DNA of 64,000 nucleotides from Muribaculaceae bacterium. GTDB taxonomy: Bacteria; Bacteroidota; Bacteroidia; Bacteroidales; Muribaculaceae. The position numbers were made by a program, and so were the translations under genes. The notes under the pieces were generated by a model that saw only the letters and a list, made by a program, of their open reading frames with translations, made no database searches and was not told where the DNA came from. The stretch is taken from assembly GCA_017621225.1 (NCBI GenBank), contig JAGATN010000010.1, positions 1-64,000 on the forward strand, written 5' to 3'. Positions within the stretch are counted from its first letter, which is position 1; each line of letters begins with the position of its first letter. Below, piece by piece: positions 8,282 to 18,953 of this stretch.

Positions 8282-8472
8282 GATTAAACGACAGCATAAT
8301 CGAAGTGCCCGAAGGTGCCACCTTGCAGGACGCTCTTGACCATAAAGGCATTCCGGCCGATGGAATAGCCACGGCTCTCAACGGAACGGTGGTGCCCCGC
8401 ACACTTCGCGGCGAAACCATTTTAAAGCCCAACGACTCAATACTTATAATAAAGGCTTTTTATGGAGGCTGA
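8272..8472 (+). CDS. thiS: Sulfur carrier protein ThiS
   Basis: A 66-residue ubiquitin-like protein ending in the required Gly-Gly (KAFYGG). The C-terminal glycine is adenylated and then converted to a thiocarboxylate, which donates sulfur to ThiG during thiazole formation. The beta-grasp pattern MEIRLNDSIIEVPEGATLQD at the start and LKPNDSILIIKAFYGG at the end is typical. It overlaps thiD at its start and the next gene by 11 bp at its end. The adenylating enzyme ThiF, normally encoded in such operons, is not present here. Confidence 0.95.
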   Translation: MEIRLNDSIIEVPEGATLQDALDHKGIPADGIATALNGTVVPRTLRGETILKPNDSILIIKAFYGG

Positions 8473-9046
8473 CAAATTGATTCGAATTGCCATTACCGCG
8501 CCCGACATACGTCACGACGAAAATGACGTAATAACAAGCCTCGCGAACAACGGATGGCACATGATACACCTCAGGCATCCGGCGGCATCGCTACGCGAAA
8601 TGCGCAATCTCATCGAATCGATTCCTCAACAGTTTCACCACAAATTGAGACTCCACGGACACTTCGAGCTCATAAACGAATTCAATCTCGGCGGATTGCA
8701 TCTTAATTCGCGGTGTCCTTTGGCTCCGCCATTGTATACCGGCCCCGTAAGCCGCTCCTGTCACTCAATAGCCGAAATAGCCGATTGCACCGACTGCGAT
8801 TACGTGACGCTAAGCCCCGTGTTCGACAGCATTTCAAAATCGGGATACAAAGCTACATTCACCCCATCCGACCTCCGCGAGCTCGACCGCATATCACATC
8901 CCGCCGTCATTGCGATGGGGGGCATAACGCCTCAACGCGTCAAGGAGCTGAAGCGCTTCAACTTTGCCGGTTACGCCGTTTTGGGCGCGATAATGCTCCG
9001 CGACGATTACAATGACGCCATATTACAGTTCAACGACATCAATTGA
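8462..9046 (+). CDS. Second thiamin phosphate synthase-like protein (ThiE/TenI family)
   Basis: A 194-residue TIM-barrel protein of the ThiE/TenI superfamily. It keeps the fold-defining segments IHLRHP, GLHLNS, YVTLSPVFDSISKSGY and VIAMGGI. Compared with the true ThiE next door it lacks the lysine- and acid-containing motif QLRMKDA and the HLGKDD motif needed for diphosphate and metal binding, having IHLRHPA and HLNSRCP instead. This resembles the TenI subgroup, which in Bacillus speeds aromatisation of the thiazole phosphate tautomer rather than joining the two halves. The SPVFDSISKSGY signature is shared with the short ThiE paralogs of Bacteroides thiamin operons. Its start lies inside thiS, so the two are translationally coupled. 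Confidence 0.8.
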   Translation: MEADKLIRIAITAPDIRHDENDVITSLANNGWHMIHLRHPAASLREMRNLIESIPQQFHHKLRLHGHFELINEFNLGGLHLNSRCPLAPPLYTGPVSRSCHSIAEIADCTDCDYVTLSPVFDSISKSGYKATFTPSDLRELDRISHPAVIAMGGITPQRVKELKRFNFAGYAVLGAIMLRDDYNDAILQFNDIN

Positions 9047-9061
9047 TTAAAAAACCTACAT

Positions 9062-9682
9062 ATGTTACAATTCATAACACACGAATCCGACCGCTACTCC
9101 ATAGTCGAGGAAGCTCAAATGGCAATCGAAGGCGGTTGCCGTTGGATACAACTGCGAATGAAAGATGCCACCGACGAAGAAGTGCGCAACGTTGCACTCG
9201 AAATTATACCGATGTGCCGCGAAAGCGACACCTTTCTAATAATAGACGATCGCGTAAATCTGGTAAACGACCTAAAAGTATCGGGCGTGCATCTCGGCAA
9301 GGACGACATGGACCCGCTTGAGGCTCGCGAATTGCTCGGGCCACACGCCATCATAGGCATTACGGCCAACACCGCCGACGATTTGCTGAAATATAAAGGC
9401 AAAGACATCGACTATGCGGGAGTGGGGCCATTCCGATTCACCACCACGAAAAAGAATCTTGCGCCACAACTCGGCCTCGACGGCTATCGCGACATTGTGT
9501 CACAGCTTAAAGCATCTGATATGACGCTGCCCATCGTGGCCATCGGAGGCATAACCATCGACGACGTCGATCCGCTTTTGCAAACCGGAGTAAACGGCAT
9601 AGCAATGTCAGGGGCAATAATCAATGCCGACGATCCGGTGCTGTACACCGCCGACGTCATGAAACGATTACTAAAAATATAA
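9062..9682 (+). CDS. thiE: Thiamin phosphate synthase
   Basis: A 206-residue TIM-barrel enzyme that joins HMP-PP and thiazole phosphate to form thiamin monophosphate. The key motifs are intact: QLRMKDA near residue 35, DDRVNLV near residue 67, VHLGKDDMD for the pyrophosphate and Mg, GVGPFRFTTTKK for thiazole phosphate binding near residue 122, and VAIGGI near residue 160. Its start is 15 bp after the preceding paralog. Full conservation here and loss of the same motifs in the neighbour suggest this copy is the actual synthase. Confidence 0.95.
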   Translation: MLQFITHESDRYSIVEEAQMAIEGGCRWIQLRMKDATDEEVRNVALEIIPMCRESDTFLIIDDRVNLVNDLKVSGVHLGKDDMDPLEARELLGPHAIIGITANTADDLLKYKGKDIDYAGVGPFRFTTTKKNLAPQLGLDGYRDIVSQLKASDMTLPIVAIGGITIDDVDPLLQTGVNGIAMSGAIINADDPVLYTADVMKRLLKI

Positions 9683-9701
9683 AATATAACAACATCTTGC
9701 A

Positions 9702-10475
9702 ATGAACGACATTTTAAACATAGGAGGTCGCGAATTCCACTCGCGCCTTTTTGTGGGAACAGGCAAATTCTCATCCAACCGATTGATGCTCGAATCCATC
9801 CTCGCTTCCGAATCAGAAATGATAACCGTAGCAATGAAACGCATCGACATCGAGCACGAGGAGGAAGACGACATGCTGCAACACATCAACCGCGACAAAG
9901 TGCAATTTTTACCCAATACTTCGGGAGTGCGCGACGCCAAAGAAGCCGTAATGGCAGCTCGTCTTGCGCGCGACTGTTTCGGAACCGATTTCATAAAGCT
10001 CGAAATACACCCCGACCCCAAGTATCTGCTTCCCGACCCCATCGAAACGCTCAAGGCCACTGAGATTCTTGCTGCCGAAGGATTCAAGGTACTCCCCTAC
10101 ATTCAGGCCGATCCCGTATTGTGCAAGCGCCTCGAAGAAGTGGGCACTGCAGCCGTCATGCCTCTCGGAGCGCCCATCGGAACCAACAAAGGACTCAAAA
10201 CGCGCGATTTACTTGAAATAATAATTGCCGAGAGCCGCGTGCCGGTAGTGGTCGATGCAGGGCTCGGAGCTCCATCGCATGCATCCGATGCAATGGAAAT
10301 GGGCGCCGATGCCGTATTGGTCAACACGGCCATTGCCGTAGCCGGAAATCCCGTAGAAATGGCCGTTGCCTTCAAGCTTGCAGTCGAAGCCGGTCGCAAA
10401 GCATATCTTGCCGGACTGGGCAGCGTATCCAACTTTGCCGAAGCTACGAGTCCGCTAACCTCATTCCTCGATTAA
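9702..10475 (+). CDS. thiG: Thiazole synthase
   Basis: A 257-residue TIM-barrel enzyme that builds the thiazole phosphate ring from 1-deoxy-D-xylulose 5-phosphate, dehydroglycine and the ThiS thiocarboxylate. Lys99 in [10 protein letters not shown] is the residue expected to form the Schiff base with the sugar phosphate. Other family marks are LFVGTGKF at residues 16-23, LPNTSG near 70, and the phosphate-binding [10 protein letters not shown] and VDAGLGAPS. Dehydroglycine would come from ThiH in this operon (tyrosine route) rather than from ThiO. Spacing of 19 bp from thiE and 30 bp to thiC fits one transcript. Confidence 0.96.
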   Translation: MNDILNIGGREFHSRLFVGTGKFSSNRLMLESILASESEMITVAMKRIDIEHEEEDDMLQHINRDKVQFLPNTSGVRDAKEAVMAARLARDCFGTDFIKLEIHPDPKYLLPDPIETLKATEILAAEGFKVLPYIQADPVLCKRLEEVGTAAVMPLGAPIGTNKGLKTRDLLEIIIAESRVPVVVDAGLGAPSHASDAMEMGADAVLVNTAIAVAGNPVEMAVAFKLAVEAGRKAYLAGLGSVSNFAEATSPLTSFLD

Positions 10476-12206
<1,731 letters not shown>

Positions 12207-12220
12207 ATAAAACTTGAATC

Positions 12221-13336
12221 ATGTTTTATGACGAACTGAAAAAATATGACTGGAACGCCACGTCGCAGGCCATCGCATCAAAAACGGCACGCGACGTGGA
12301 GTTGGCCTTGTCAAAGCAGCATCTCGACATCGACGACTTCATGGCGCTGATATCGCCGGCTGCCACTCCTTACATCGAACAGATGGCCCAACTGTCACAC
12401 AGATATACGTTGGAGCGATTTGGCAAGACGATTTCAATGTACATTCCCCTATACGTATCGAACGCCTGCACCAACCATTGCGTGTATTGCGGCTTTAACC
12501 ATCACAATCCGCTAAAACGAGTGACGCTGACGCTCGATCAGGTCAAAGCGGAGTGTGAAGCCATTCGAAAGCTCGGTCCATTCGAAAACCTGCTGATAGT
12601 ATCGGGAGAGTTTCCAACGCTAAACGGAGTCGACTACCTTGAACAGGTGCTGCACGTAGCCCGCCCGTACTTCAACAACCTCACCATCGAAGTGATGCCG
12701 ATGAAAGAGCGCGATTATTACAGGCTGACTCAAAGCGGCCTCAACGGCGTGGTTTGCTTTCAGGAAACATATCACGAAGCAAATTACAAAAATTATCATC
12801 CGCGCGGCATGAAGTCGATATTCGAATGGCGCGTCAACGGATTCGACCGAATGGGCATGGCCGGAGTCCATAAAATAGGCATGGGCGTCTTAATAGGGCT
12901 CGAGGACTGGCGTACGGATGTAACCATGATGGCACGCCACCTGCTTTATCTGCGCAAAAATTATTGGCGCACGAAGTATAGCATAAATTTCCCGCGCATG
13001 TGCCCGGCCGAAGGCGGATACCAGCCAAAAGTGATAATGAGCGATCGCGAACTTGCCCAACTCACATTCGCATTCAGAATATTCGACCATGACGTCGACA
13101 TATCCTATTCTACCCGCGAGTCGCCCAAATTCAGGGCCAATATGATGAAGCTCGGCGTAACGTCAATGAGTGCCGGCAGCAAGACGGAGCCGGGCGGATA
13201 CGTATCGACACCCGATGCATTGGAACAATTCGAAGTCACCGACTCCCGCACGCCCACCCAAGTAGCCAACGAAATACGCGAATTGGGCTACGAGGCCGTA
13301 TGGAAGGACTGGGATAAAAGTTTTGACATCGTATAA
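12221..13336 (+). CDS. thiH: 2-iminoacetate synthase (tyrosine lyase)
   Basis: A 371-residue radical SAM enzyme that cleaves tyrosine to p-cresol and dehydroglycine (2-iminoacetate), the nitrogen and carbon donor for ThiG. The cluster motif C83-x3-C87-x2-C90 is present in NACTNHCVYCGF, followed by the SAM-binding segment around VSGEFPTLNG. The C-terminal half contains the biotin and thiamin synthesis-associated domain. It is the last thi gene in the operon, 14 bp after thiC. ThiH works only without oxygen, in keeping with a strict anaerobe. No hairpin terminator is obvious in the 57 bp that follow. Confidence 0.96.
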   Translation: MFYDELKKYDWNATSQAIASKTARDVELALSKQHLDIDDFMALISPAATPYIEQMAQLSHRYTLERFGKTISMYIPLYVSNACTNHCVYCGFNHHNPLKRVTLTLDQVKAECEAIRKLGPFENLLIVSGEFPTLNGVDYLEQVLHVARPYFNNLTIEVMPMKERDYYRLTQSGLNGVVCFQETYHEANYKNYHPRGMKSIFEWRVNGFDRMGMAGVHKIGMGVLIGLEDWRTDVTMMARHLLYLRKNYWRTKYSINFPRMCPAEGGYQPKVIMSDRELAQLTFAFRIFDHDVDISYSTRESPKFRANMMKLGVTSMSAGSKTEPGGYVSTPDALEQFEVTDSRTPTQVANEIRELGYEAVWKDWDKSFDIV

Positions 13337-13393
13337 GCCTAAATACCGATATTTTGCATAAATTTGTACGGAATAACAGATTCGCACAGATTT

Positions 13394-14575
13394 ATGCAAA
13401 ATACCGTTTTTAATTCAAAAACACTTACAACATCCAAGCCACACTTCAAGCTCCTCGACGGGCTGAGAGGCGTAGCTGCACTTATGGTCATATGGTATCA
13501 CGTATTCGAAGCATTCGCAACGAGTGCCATTGATCAAAAATTCAATCACGGATATCTCGCCGTCGATTTTTTCTTCGTACTTTCGGGCTTCGTGATCGGT
13601 TATGCCTACGATGACCGATGGAAAAAAGGCCTGACGCTAAAAGAGTTCCTGTTGCGACGAATCATTCGCTTGCAGCCAATGGTGATAATGGGCGTTTGCC
13701 TCGGAGCCATTGCATTCGTCATTCAAGGGTGTGTAAAATGGGATGGAACGCCGGTTGCCACATCGGCAATACTCCTATCGCTCTTGCTGGGTCTTTTCAT
13801 GATACCGGCCATACCGGCATCCGCAGCCGAGATACGCGGCAACGGCGAAATGTTTCCCCTAAACGGGCCGAGTTGGTCATTGTTTTTCGAATACATCGGA
13901 AGCATATTATACGGCATCATACTGCACCGGCTGTCAAAGAGATGGCTTACCTGCGTAGTCATAATTTCTGCCTTATGCCTCGCGGCATCGGCCATATTCA
14001 ATATGTCGGGAAGCTATCATTTAGGCATGGGGTGGACGTTGATGGATCATGGATTCATAGGCGGATTCTTGCGACTGTCATATTCATTTTCAATCGGATT
14101 GCTGATGTCGCGCGGATTCAAGCCCATTAAAGTGCGGGGCGCATTCTGGATATGCAGTATTACGTTGATAATATTGTTCTGCATACCATACGTCGGCGCT
14201 ACCGAATCGATGCTCAACGGCATATTCGACTCCGTATGCACCATAATAATATTTCCGTTGTTGATATACATCGGAGCATCGGGAGCAACCACCGACTCCA
14301 CGTCATCGAAAATTTGCGAAATTCTCGGCAACGTTTCATATCCGGTCTACATAATACATTATCCCTTCATGTACCTGTTTTATGCCTGGGTATGGAACAA
14401 CGGATACACGTTCGGACAAGTATGGCCGGTGGCCGTGGGCATTTTCTTTGGCGTGACCATGCTTGCATATGCCGCATTCAAGCTCTACGACGAGCCCGTA
14501 AGGCATCGGCTCACGTCATATCTCACAAAATCGACAAACAAGCAACCTCAACAACAACCCTCATCTTTATCCTAA
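13394..14575 (+). CDS. Acyltransferase family 3 membrane protein
   Basis: A 393-residue integral membrane acyltransferase (OafA/NodX-like, Acyl_transf_3) with about ten membrane spans. The N-terminal signature LLDGLRGVAALMVIWYHVFE contains the His expected to be catalytic, and FFFVLSGFVIGYAY follows. These proteins transfer acetyl or other acyl groups to sugars of lipopolysaccharide, capsule or peptidoglycan at the membrane; the acceptor here is unknown. An in-frame TTG at 13364 would add ten residues, but the ATG at 13394 fits better because a -7-like element TAAATTTG occupies 13359-13366. It lies 57 bp after thiH and has no evident link to thiamin. Confidence 0.85.
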   Translation: MQNTVFNSKTLTTSKPHFKLLDGLRGVAALMVIWYHVFEAFATSAIDQKFNHGYLAVDFFFVLSGFVIGYAYDDRWKKGLTLKEFLLRRIIRLQPMVIMGVCLGAIAFVIQGCVKWDGTPVATSAILLSLLLGLFMIPAIPASAAEIRGNGEMFPLNGPSWSLFFEYIGSILYGIILHRLSKRWLTCVVIISALCLAASAIFNMSGSYHLGMGWTLMDHGFIGGFLRLSYSFSIGLLMSRGFKPIKVRGAFWICSITLIILFCIPYVGATESMLNGIFDSVCTIIIFPLLIYIGASGATTDSTSSKICEILGNVSYPVYIIHYPFMYLFYAWVWNNGYTFGQVWPVAVGIFFGVTMLAYAAFKLYDEPVRHRLTSYLTKSTNKQPQQQPSSLS

Positions 14576-14580
14576 CCGCA

Positions 14581-15516
14581 ATGAAAACAGTTTTCCCCGT
14601 GGCAATGGCCATAGTCGCCATATTGACTTCATGCTCAGGCTCAAGCACCGGCAAATCTCCGTCGACCGACAATTCGCTTTCGGCTCCTACCATACAGTTG
14701 CCAACCGTACCGTCTACGCTCACTAACCCGGTTGACCGCGCCAATTATGTGATAACCCACTATTGGGATGCTCTCGACTTCGCCGACACGACGATGACAC
14801 GAAACGCCCAACTGATGGAACAGAAATTTGCCGATTACGTCGATCTGTTTCCTCACGCCAATGCCGACACCGTATCGGCGGCAATAACCAATCTAATGAA
14901 CAAAGCGGCAACGAACGAGCCTAATTTCCGAACGTTTGCCGAAATGGCTGAAAAATACCTGTACAACGTCGATTCGCCTATGTACGACGAATCGCTCTAC
15001 CTATCGTTCGTAAACGCAATGCTTGCCGTAAACGGACTAACCGACCTTACCAAACTGCGCTACGAACATCAATTGGCGGCAATGTCGAAAAACAACCCCG
15101 GAGACAAAGCCGGAAATTTCAAGTTCATAGACCGCGCGGGAACACACGGCAGCCTGTCAAAGCTGGCTCAAATGCAACCGTTATTGTTGCTGATGTTTTA
15201 CGATCCGACATGCGACCTTTGCTCAACCGCAATCGACTACATCGAAGCGTCGCAGTCGATATCCGATGCCCTAAACAAAAAACGTCTGAAAATATTGGCC
15301 GTATGCGCCGAATGCAACAGCGAAACATTCACATCCACGAAGCATATGATACCCGACGGATGGATTGACGCTTATTGCCCCGACGAAACACTGCTCGACG
15401 ATGAAGTCTATTCACTCCGATCGCTACCGGCCATATACCTGATCGACGCGAACGGAAAAGTGGTACTGAAAAATGCCGATCCGCTCGACATCTCCGACTA
15501 CCTGAACAACAACTGA
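14581..15516 (+). CDS. DUF5106-type lipoprotein with thioredoxin-like domain
   Basis: A 311-residue lipoprotein. The signal peptide ends in LTSC (Cys near residue 19), followed by a Ser/Thr-rich linker. Residues 45-150 form the helical region typical of DUF5106 (NYVITHYWDALDFADT). A thioredoxin-like domain occupies about 165-310, with YDPTCDLC in the place of the usual CxxC active site, and LPAIYLIDANGKV with the cis-Pro. A redox or protein-maturation role in the periplasm is inferred. The real start is the ATG at 14581, five bp after the acyltransferase stop, because the longer frame upstream only shadows that gene. Its stop is five bp from the convergent mutS2. Confidence 0.82.
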   Translation: MKTVFPVAMAIVAILTSCSGSSTGKSPSTDNSLSAPTIQLPTVPSTLTNPVDRANYVITHYWDALDFADTTMTRNAQLMEQKFADYVDLFPHANADTVSAAITNLMNKAATNEPNFRTFAEMAEKYLYNVDSPMYDESLYLSFVNAMLAVNGLTDLTKLRYEHQLAAMSKNNPGDKAGNFKFIDRAGTHGSLSKLAQMQPLLLLMFYDPTCDLCSTAIDYIEASQSISDALNKKRLKILAVCAECNSETFTSTKHMIPDGWIDAYCPDETLLDDEVYSLRSLPAIYLIDANGKVVLKNADPLDISDYLNNN

Positions 15517-15521
15517 CATCA

Positions 15522-17969
15522 TCATTTCAAGTCAACCACCGTTATCCCGGCGCCGCCAAACTGCACATGCTCGTCGCGATACGATTTCACATCGGGCACG
15601 GTGTCGAGATATTGTCGTATCGACTGCCTGAGAGCTCCAGTTCCGGTGCCATGAAGTATGCGCACTCGCCCGGAATTGAACTGAACGGCATCGTCAATGA
15701 AATAGGTGACCGCCTGCACGGCCTCGTCCACGCGCATCCCTCTGACATCAATGTCGTTTTTGAAATTAAGCTGCCGGTTGCGCATGTCGTCGGCCGTTGC
15801 CGATGATACAAACGAAGCTTTGGTAGTGTTGGTTTTCGGCCGCGCCGACGTATGCCGAAGCCGTTCGAGCTTCACCGTGGTCTTTATCATGCCGAACACC
15901 ACCGTAGCATTCTTTCCCGAGATTTCCACTATTTCGCCGGGCGAACCTTGTCCGTCGAGTTTGACCATATCGCCTACCGAGAGCTCTTTTACGTCGTTTT
16001 GAGGCACGGCCTTAGGCTTCTTGGGCTTGGGCGCCTTCTTCAGCAACTTATGTTCGTATGCCGAATCATTCGACCCATTTAGTTTGCTTTTGTCTTCGGC
16101 AAGACGCTTACGGGCCTCCATGGTGCGCTCCTTCTCGGCTTGCGACCGCCGTATGTCGGATATCGTACGCTCTATTATCGCATTGCTATCGTCCAGAATT
16201 TTCTGCGCCTTTGTTTTGGCATCTTCTATGATCTCGCGACGGCGCTCGCGCAGCGTTTCGGCGTCGCTACGATACTGCTCTATCAGTTGCTCGAGCTTCT
16301 TCTCCTTATGCTTTATGTCGCTACGCTTATTATCCCAATATCTGCGATCGCGGGCTATGTCGAGCAAATACTTGTCCATATTCACATAATCGCTTCCCAC
16401 TATGCGCTCCGACTCCTCGATTATCGATGCCGGCAATCCGATCTTGCGTGCTATCTCAACGGCAAATGAGCTGCCGGGATTGCCAATCGACAACTTAAAC
16501 ATCGGCTGCATGCGATGTCGATCGTAGAGCATCGAGCCGTTTATCAGTCCGTCGGTGTCCTCGGCAAAATGCTTGAGATTCTGATAGTGCGTGGTTATCA
16601 CGCCCCACATGCCCATTTCGTTCAAACGTTGCAATATGGCCTGCGCAATGGCACCGCCAATCTGTGGCTCCGTACCGCTGCCGAACTCATCAATGAGCAT
16701 GAGACTCTTTCCGCCGCCATTCGACAGAAAATATTTCATATTTTTCAAATGCGAACTATACGTACTCAAGTCATCCTCTATCGACTGATCGTCGCCGATA
16801 TCTATGAGTATGTCGTCAAACAGGCCCATTCGCGAATTTTCATACATGATGGGCAGCAGGCCGCATTGAGTCATATACTGCACTATTCCCACCGTTTTGA
16901 GGCACACCGACTTGCCGCCCGCGTTAGGACCCGAAATAATCAGTATGCGATTTTCGCGCGACAACGCAATGTCAAGAGGCACAATCTCCTTACCCTGATT
17001 CATCAGCGACATTTTCAGCACCGGATGGCAGGCATGATACCACTCCACCTCAGGCGCGTCGGACAGCGTAGGGAGCTGCGCGCCCACCTCATTGGCATAG
17101 CGGGCTTTGGCCTGTATGAAGTCAAACACGCCCAACAGGTTCAATCCGTCAATAATATCGGGCACATACGGGCGCAACTCATCGGCCACGGCCGTAAGGA
17201 TGCGCACTATTTCCCTACGCTCCTCTATTTCAAGTTCCCTTATGCGATTGTTTATCTCCACCACTTCGGCAGGCTCAATGAACACGGTTTTTCCCGAAGC
17301 CGACTCATCGTGTACGATGCCCGACAACTTGCGTTTATGCATGGGAGCGACAGGAATCACCAATCGCCCGTCGCGCATCGACGGCGACGCGTCGCTATCC
17401 ACTATGCCATCTTGCACCGCCTTTGCCATCACGCGCCTTATTACGCTGTTCACCGTACCCGACATCGAGGAGAGTCGCGATCTTATCTGCGCCAAATCAG
17501 GCGAAGCGCCATCCTTCACGTTGCCAAAACGATCGATCACACGATCTATCAAAGCCAAACATACCGGAAACGGCTTCAACAAAAGAGCCTCGGCATCGAG
17601 CCACGGGAAACGGCTTACCCCCTCATCGTCACGGTGATTTTTGAAAAACGAAACCAAATCACCCATTGTCGACAACGTTTTCTGCAATTTCTGCAACTCT
17701 GCCGACACGATAAATGAGCCGGGCACACGCAATGAATTGAGCTGAGTGGTAAGGTCGTCGACGTGACCGAGTGGAAAAGTTTCATCGCTCGTCAATATCG
17801 CAAGCATTTCGGCCGTTTGCCCCAACATACGGCAAACGGAATCATAACTTGACGTAAACGACATTGCATCGACGCCGGCACTGCCAAGCTCCGACACGCA
17901 CAGCTTTTTCAGTCGGGCACGAACTGACTCAAAGCCCACCTTATGTTCAAATGTTTCGGGATATGTCAT
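15522..17969 (-). CDS. mutS2: MutS2-family ATPase/endonuclease
   Basis: An 815-residue protein with the MutS2 layout: core clamp and lever helices, the ABC-type ATPase with Walker A GPNAGGKSV around residues 340-350 and Walker B LMLIDEFGSGTEP, a long coiled coil near residues 515-640 rich in Arg, Glu and Lys, and a C-terminal Smr domain with DVRGMRVDEA and ILHGTGTGALR. It lacks the MutS mismatch-recognition domain. Family members suppress recombination between diverged sequences, and some split collided ribosomes; which applies here is open. The start at 17969 (MTYPETFEHKVGF) is preferred over a 33-codon extension, since a minus-strand -7 element TAATTTTG lies at 17998-17991. Confidence 0.93.
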   Translation of the reverse strand: MTYPETFEHKVGFESVRARLKKLCVSELGSAGVDAMSFTSSYDSVCRMLGQTAEMLAILTSDETFPLGHVDDLTTQLNSLRVPGSFIVSAELQKLQKTLSTMGDLVSFFKNHRDDEGVSRFPWLDAEALLLKPFPVCLALIDRVIDRFGNVKDGASPDLAQIRSRLSSMSGTVNSVIRRVMAKAVQDGIVDSDASPSMRDGRLVIPVAPMHKRKLSGIVHDESASGKTVFIEPAEVVEINNRIRELEIEERREIVRILTAVADELRPYVPDIIDGLNLLGVFDFIQAKARYANEVGAQLPTLSDAPEVEWYHACHPVLKMSLMNQGKEIVPLDIALSRENRILIISGPNAGGKSVCLKTVGIVQYMTQCGLLPIMYENSRMGLFDDILIDIGDDQSIEDDLSTYSSHLKNMKYFLSNGGGKSLMLIDEFGSGTEPQIGGAIAQAILQRLNEMGMWGVITTHYQNLKHFAEDTDGLINGSMLYDRHRMQPMFKLSIGNPGSSFAVEIARKIGLPASIIEESERIVGSDYVNMDKYLLDIARDRRYWDNKRSDIKHKEKKLEQLIEQYRSDAETLRERRREIIEDAKTKAQKILDDSNAIIERTISDIRRSQAEKERTMEARKRLAEDKSKLNGSNDSAYEHKLLKKAPKPKKPKAVPQNDVKELSVGDMVKLDGQGSPGEIVEISGKNATVVFGMIKTTVKLERLRHTSARPKTNTTKASFVSSATADDMRNRQLNFKNDIDVRGMRVDEAVQAVTYFIDDAVQFNSGRVRILHGTGTGALRQSIRQYLDTVPDVKSYRDEHVQFGGAGITVVDLK

Positions 17970-18142
17970 TGACAAATTTATAAATGCCGACAAAATTACA
18001 AAAATGTACCGATATATCTCATTAAGAGGTGGTTTAAAAACAAATAAAAAAGCCGTCAAGGTCAACAAAATGCGTTAAACAATCGTTGTAATATCAATAA
18101 AAGATCAATGACTATCTAAGTTCAACTAAAAATATTTATGTT

Positions 18143-18700
18143 ATGAAAGCTTCTAAAATCAATTTTTGGGGTCCGTCAAAATATTGGTGGGTCATATTGA
18201 TAATCGGCATCGCAATGGTGCTTTGTGGATTTGCTTACTGGTTCTGGCCCGTAGCGGGATATGCCATTTCATCCCAGATATTCGGATGGATGCTCGTTCT
18301 TGCCGGCATCGTACAACTGCTCGTGGCATCCGGCCCCAATCATCCGCGCGGATGGGGATGGTGGCTCGTAGGAGGCATCATCGACATGTTCATAGGATTC
18401 ATGTTGGTACGCAGCATAGTGCTGTCGGAGGCAGTGTTCCCCTACTTCATCGCCATAGTGTTCCTGTTCTGGGGCATAAGCGCCATATTCAGTTCCGTAA
18501 GCCAACGTCAGCGTCGCTATTGGTGGCTATACCTGATCAACGGCATACTGTTGATGGTGATTGGATTTTTCTTCATTGAAGCCGGTTGGGTACAGGACAT
18601 GATGATGACAAGCTTCCTTACCGCATTAGCATTCATCTATTGGGGATTCTCAATATCGATGCTGTCATACGACATGCGCCCCCTGAAGGAAAACGATTGA
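18143..18700 (+). CDS. HdeD-like (DUF308) membrane protein
   Basis: A 185-residue inner-membrane protein with six close-packed hydrophobic spans joined by very short loops, and Trp-rich span ends (SKYWWVILIIG, RGWGWWLVGG, RRYWWLYLING). The internal repetition of paired spans with glycine positions (GIAMVLCG, GIIDMFIG, GILLMVIG) is the mark of the HdeD/DUF308 family, named for an E. coli acid-resistance membrane protein. The biochemical role is not known. It is transcribed on its own between mutS2 and the Trp-rich protein gene. Confidence 0.82.
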   Translation: MKASKINFWGPSKYWWVILIIGIAMVLCGFAYWFWPVAGYAISSQIFGWMLVLAGIVQLLVASGPNHPRGWGWWLVGGIIDMFIGFMLVRSIVLSEAVFPYFIAIVFLFWGISAIFSSVSQRQRRYWWLYLINGILLMVIGFFFIEAGWVQDMMMTSFLTALAFIYWGFSISMLSYDMRPLKEND

Positions 18701-18710
18701 CGGTTCTATA

Positions 18711-18813
18711 CCATTTGGCATAACATTCTTAAAATGCCATTTGGCATGACATAAAAACGCAACGAAACAACTGTCGGTGATTAACCATTTGGCACAAAAC
18801 ATCGACAGTTGTT
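18711..18813. repeat. Triple CCATTTGGCA motif and hairpin upstream of the WGPS protein
   Basis: The decamer CCATTTGGCA occurs in the same orientation at 18711-18720, 18737-18746 and 18785-18794. The middle copy is embedded in the palindrome ATGCCAttTGGCAT (18734-18747), an operator-like shape. A separate 11-bp stem, AACAACTGTCG (18766-18776) with CGACAGTTGTT (18803-18813), encloses the third copy. The cluster lies 55-155 bp before the -7 element of the next gene. It may be a protein-binding array or the terminator and attenuator region of the preceding gene; the sequence does not decide. Confidence 0.6.
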
Positions 18814-18866
18814 GTTAAAAATGCTTATTTGTTTGTCATCTCGACATCTGTTATTGATTTTTTTGC

Positions 18867-18874
18867 TATATTTG
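18867..18874 (+). promoter_or_regulatory. -7 promoter element of the WGPS protein gene
   Basis: TATATTTG matches TAnnTTTG. The -33 position has no clear TTTG, so activation by another factor is possible. The start codon is 80 bp downstream, giving an untranslated leader of about 70 nt. Confidence 0.5.
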
Positions 18875-18953
18875 TCTGATTAATGAATTATTCTGATTAA
18901 ACCCTCTACTTAAAGAAGCGTCTAATCACAAAAACACAATAAAATTTGATAAT

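Noticed and set aside
14152..14580. Upstream extension of the DUF5106 lipoprotein frame
   Set aside because: It lies in another frame of the acyltransferase gene; the signal peptide and lipobox begin only at 14581.
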